DNA of 64,000 nucleotides from Ceratodon purpureus. Lineage: Eukaryota; Streptophyta; Bryopsida; Pseudoditrichales; Ditrichaceae. The stretch spans positions 35,961,918-36,025,917 of the forward strand of contig CM026426.1 in NCBI GenBank assembly GCA_014871385.1. The letters are read 5' to 3'. Shown here one piece after another: positions 60,112 to 64,000 of this stretch; position 1 is the stretch's first letter; the number at the start of each line of letters is the position of its first letter. The position numbers and the translations under genes are program-made. Below the pieces are notes generated by a model. That model had not been told where the DNA came from, searched no databases, and was given only the letters and a program-made list of their open reading frames with translations.

Positions 60112-61471
60112 GTGCCATTTTGTTCACTTTCTGAAAATGATGAAAGACTTCTGAGTAATTTGTTGAAATAGTAGCAAAGCCAACCCTTTAAGATTGATTT
60201 CACAGTGCCCTAGTTTTAAGTATCAACTTTAGTCCCAGAAACTTCTCTTGCGCTTACGTGGATGTTGCTTTTGTTTCAATACTCTGCATGCATTGCACAC
60301 TTATGTTTCAGTACGCACATGCCTTTACAATATAAAGATCTACAGAAGAAAAGAAGGAGATCCCTAGACTTTTCTATTAAGGGGCTGGCATTGTATATAT
60401 AGTTAAGTGCATTTGTCAAGTACACTTGTCATGTACCTTATATCCATGTCCCTGTTGAACTTTTTTTACAATTGTATTTATTTGATCCCTAAAATTTTAT
60501 TTAATATTCAATTATGATATTACTAGTATCAACCCCAACCAACCCCAACCAGTTCTTTGATTCATATTGGTCGTTCATTTAAAGTTACATCTCTTCTATG
60601 AAACGAATCCGATAATTGTTTTCTTTAAAGTTAACAATTTAAAATTTTATTTTTTTTATAAATTTTTACTGAACTAGGCATATAAACTACACCATTTTCT
60701 TCAATTGGTATTACTGTTACAAATTACTTTATAAATGGAAAGAACTTTTACTTTTAATAAATACTTTTGCGTGCTATAGGTAGAAGATTTCTTCTATTTA
60801 AAAAATATATAAACATATGATCTTGGTAAGATTATTTATCTTTTGTCTCAATGATGGCTTTAATTAAATCCTTAGAGTCAGCAGCACTAAAAGGACAGAA
60901 GAGTGTGTGTTTTTTATAGAATACTATTTAAAGAATTTATAAAGAAAATTCATCACACGTTGGAGTCAAAGATCTCTTTCCTCTATTAATAAGTGGTATA
61001 AGAAACCATTTTTCCTTCAAACCATGTCCAATTTCAATAAGTGTTTGGTTCAGTACCAATTCATGTCTAGTTAATGTAGTAAGTGCTTGTGTCAATCTAA
61101 TGGAGAGTAAAGGTAAAGGAGCATTCTAATTCAAAAATATATATATTTTTAACATTTTATGCTGTCCAAAAATTGGTCCATTTTTGGACATAGAAAAGCC
61201 ATATTTGGATACATCAATGTATTCACATGACTTTTTGTGCCCTATGTGTTTTTAAAGCAATGTTGGAGAAAATTCTAGTTGATTGTTACTTTCCAGGAAT
61301 AATTGAGTGATGGAAGTGTAACCCCAAAAGTGTTGATCATTGCTGTAGATTTTATAACATCACAATCATCCAACTCATGAGACTTTAAGAGCTTAGATTT
61401 TATCTCCATCTTCAACCACAAGGGTATATAAAATTTTGTGGTTGATAATTATTGAATCTACATGTTGGATT

Positions 61472-61474
<3 letters not shown>
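60112..61474. other. AT-rich region
   Basis: No gene recognised. A CAACCCCAACCAACCCCAACC short repeat sits at about 60533. Confidence 0.3.

Positions 61475-61505
<31 letters not shown>
61475..61505 (+). repeat. (TA)n microsatellite
   Basis: About 15 AT units. Confidence 0.95.
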
Positions 61506-61506
<1 letters not shown>

Positions 61507-62715
61507 CAATGATTGAGAAATATTTTATTTTATTTTTTTATCCTTCAAGTAAATCGAATGTTTAAAAAGTCACTTTCATAATCTATTGAATAGTATTTTA
61601 ATAAATATTTTCCAATCAAATATTGAAAATTAGTCTATTTAGTTAAGTGTTTTTCAAAAATAAAAATCAAAATAACAAATTGAATGTCAAAATGAAGTTT
61701 GAAGCTAGAAGGATTTATGACAAGAGGAAATCAAATACATCTTTATCATTTAAAGAAAAGGAAAATGATAAAAATATTTGGATCTTTATTGGTGTGAATA
61801 AGTTATCTATTTTTCCACTATCTAGTCTATTTCCATAGGATATAGGTCAGTTCTAAAGAATTATTCTTTATGATCAAGAGTAGAAACTTTATTGATAGCA
61901 AGTGATTTGTGATTGAAAACCATAATTTGGAAAGTGATTATGTGCTAAATTGGAGATTTGTATCTTGGTTTTGTGGTATGACTACTTGGTATTTCTATGC
62001 AATATTTTCTAGACTTGTTTAAGCAATTGTGTAATACGTAATGACTTTGTACGTTCAAAGAAGCAATTGCAAGGAGGGAAAAGATTGTGCTTAGCAACAA
62101 ATCCACCACAAAAGAAAAGTCAAGTGTTGCATTTCCTTACACGAATAAAGTGATCTTGACTACTAAACATGTTTTGTTCACCTAAAGTCGATCATTTTAA
62201 AAGAAATTGATCATTTTAAAGTCTATTTTTATAGAGAGAAGTTGACATGGTATGCTAAATTGCTATGGTTTAATTGTCTATCAAAGGGTTTCTAACACAA
62301 TTTTAGATATTTTAAATTTACTTTTAATCAACCTCCTTGATGGTATGTCTGTAGCAGGATTTTAAGGATTTTAATGAGTATACGTCATTACAGTATGTAT
62401 ATTTATTTAATTGTATAGTGAAATCTTTATTTGAATTTTTAGGTAAATTGTAATTCTTTTGACACATGATATGTCAAAGTTAAATCTACTATTGCACTAG
62501 TATTTTTGGTTTCTACATATGCATAGTTGTAGCAAAAAAGAGTTGTATCTTTTGTTGCTAATTGTTAAAAGTAGTTGCATTCTTGAGTGGATGATATCTT
62601 AGTATGTTGGAGAGACAAGCAATTTTATATTTATTTTCCAAATCCATTTGTTGTATTGTTGGATACATAGATGTAAAGCATCTATGTATTATTGTCAAAC
62701 CAAGACGTGCGGGGA
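61506..62715. other. AT-rich region
   Basis: No feature recognised. Confidence 0.3.
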
Positions 62716-63366
62716 GGAGCACAATAAAGTGAACCAAAAAAGTGCTGAGCTATTTGTCATTTTCAACTCTTTTGCAAAGATTGCACAAAAATGATGGAAA
62801 GATGTTATTGAAGTCAATGTTCTTTGCTTGTGTAGATTTTCGACTTGTTTTTCTACAAATTTGAAACGTTTTGTGCAGAGAAGAGCAAAAATGTATTTGA
62901 AAATCACTTTTGAAGTAGTGGTGCCCTCTTAATGTTTAAGAGGTATTCTAAAATAGTCAATTATTAAGCTTATTAATTGGTTTAGGGTTCCAAAAATACC
63001 CCAAGGATTTTATTTAAAAGGGCCACTACTGCGGTACTTTTGTAAGTTTTTTTGACCAAACCTTGTTTTTCAAATTGGAAAAAACATCCTCTAAAGACAA
63101 TAGAGGGCACCAAATGAAGAAATTAAGACTTTGAAAAAGTTTATTTTCACGATTTAGAACTAGTGGTCAAATTAAGTTTCAATCAAACATGTCTTATACT
63201 GTAGATACGTGCGAGATAACTTATGACACCCTTAAGAGTGATCAAAATGCTCAAAAACTACACCAAAATGCTCAAAATCAGCTTTGAGCTTTGAAATACA
63301 TCACACTTCATATTCACTTCCTAGTAATCACATGTTGCACTTTGTGGTACACTTTATTGTGCTCTC
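62716..63366. mobile_element. Small TIR element (MITE-like)
   Basis: The left end GAGCACAATAAAGTGAACC and right end, inverted, GAGCACAATAAAGTGTACC match for about 29 bp with few mismatches. Internal sequence is non-coding and related to 25210-25575. The TIR may extend a few bases further out. No clear target duplication was seen, so the superfamily is open. Confidence 0.55.
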
Positions 63367-64000
63367 TTCCGTGCCCTATTATTCTCTAACTTTGATTCAC
63401 TGCACAAAATGTGAGTAACTATTATAAGACCCTGACTAAGGTTAAGAATTATGATCAAGACATGTGGAATTATAAACATAAAAAGAGGTCATAGATTTGA
63501 TGCTAGGTTCACATAAGTAAATTGACTTAGCACAGTGTTGATTACGCGATCCCATGCGAGAGTCTAGGGAGAATTGCGTCAAAGTATTGAGAAATAGAAG
63601 TGTTTTGAAAAGAAGAACATGTTTGCATTTAGGGAAGATATTGATAGTTCGTACAACCTACGGTCTTTGATGGGGAGGAAGGGGGGAATTCAAGTAAGGC
63701 AACTGGAAATCAATCTGCGATGGACTTTGGGCCTCTTGAGGAAGACAATGTTTCTCCCCGAACCTTATTTTTGGTTGAAGAGGAGGGCACTAGGTCATGA
63801 AACCAATTACTAAGGTATTATCACTTTTACTCCTTGATTGTTGTTATGATACAAATTTGTTCTTTGATTGTAATCATCTCGGATGATGGGATGTGCTCAG
63901 GTTTTAGCAATCATGCTAACAAGATTAGTGATTAAAATCATTTTGGATGATAGAATGTGGATAGATTTTGTCATCATTTACCCTAATGAGTGCTAGATCT
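63367..64000. other. Right edge of the window
   Basis: A 64-codon frame at 63619-63813 (MFAFREDIDSSYNLRSLMGR) has fairly natural composition but no recognised domain; it may be a small coding remnant. A repeat of AATCATYTYGGATGATRG-like units occurs at about 63870 and 63937. Confidence 0.3.

Noticed and set aside
1-64000. tRNA, rRNA or organelle-derived segments
   Set aside because: No cloverleaf arms, conserved rRNA blocks or recognisable plastid/mitochondrial genes were seen. A tRNAscan or organelle BLAST could still find short ones.

Overview
This window looks like nuclear DNA of a plant-lineage eukaryote. The evidence is a gene with nine GT-AG introns, two Ty3/gypsy LTR elements with plant-type initiator-Met tRNA primer sites (one a chromovirus with a C-terminal chromodomain), a Mutator-like transposase with GCM/WRKY-type and SWIM zinc fingers, and several small TIR elements. 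A streptophyte alga or early land plant fits best. The species is inference, and the sequence alone does not fix it. No rRNA, tRNA, CRISPR array or bacterial-style operon was recognised.

Layout. 1-3.8 kb: an intron-rich gene joining an N-terminal ParB/sulfiredoxin-like domain to a C-terminal beta-class DNA-methyltransferase-like domain. It is cut off at the left edge and carries one premature TGA. 4.3-4.9 kb: a hypothetical minus-strand ORF. 6.6-10.3 kb: a decayed Mutator-like transposase gene. 11.3-11.6 kb: three 84-bp tandem units. 12-14 kb: a decayed minus-strand coiled-coil protein gene. 17.0-19.0 kb: a foldback element with 0.5-kb inverted arms that carry outward-facing TATA boxes. 19-26.5 kb: AT-richer sequence without convincing genes, holding a GATA microsatellite and an interspersed repeat in three local copies.

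26.5-39.9 kb is a nested retrotransposon block. An older, broken Ty3/gypsy element (A) holds a much younger chromovirus (B) inside its right LTR. B has 783-bp LTRs that differ at about 10 sites and a 5-bp target duplication. A's LTRs differ at about 19 of 565 sites, which agrees with the nesting order. 41-44.4 kb holds decayed coding pieces among long purine/pyrimidine tracts, quasi-palindromic repeats and a run of 31 G. 44.7-46.2 kb has a gag-like fossil, and 47.8-50 kb a second fossil ORF region of the putative plant-transposon-protein type. 51-64 kb is AT-rich and almost gene-free. It contains two related piggyBac-like MITEs, another TIR element, long TA repeats and one possible isolated exon.

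The two protein genes at the left share features that tie them to a methylated, repeat-like compartment: every simple in-frame stop in the transposase gene, and the one in the ParB-methyltransferase gene, is a single C-to-T step from CGA (CG context) or CAG (CHG context). The ParB-methyltransferase gene, with its strikingly uniform 83-99-nt introns, is the best candidate here for an undescribed system. It could be a mobile or domesticated DNA-modification protein in a eukaryote. Its putative catalytic motif looks degenerate, so a binding rather than an enzymatic role is possible.
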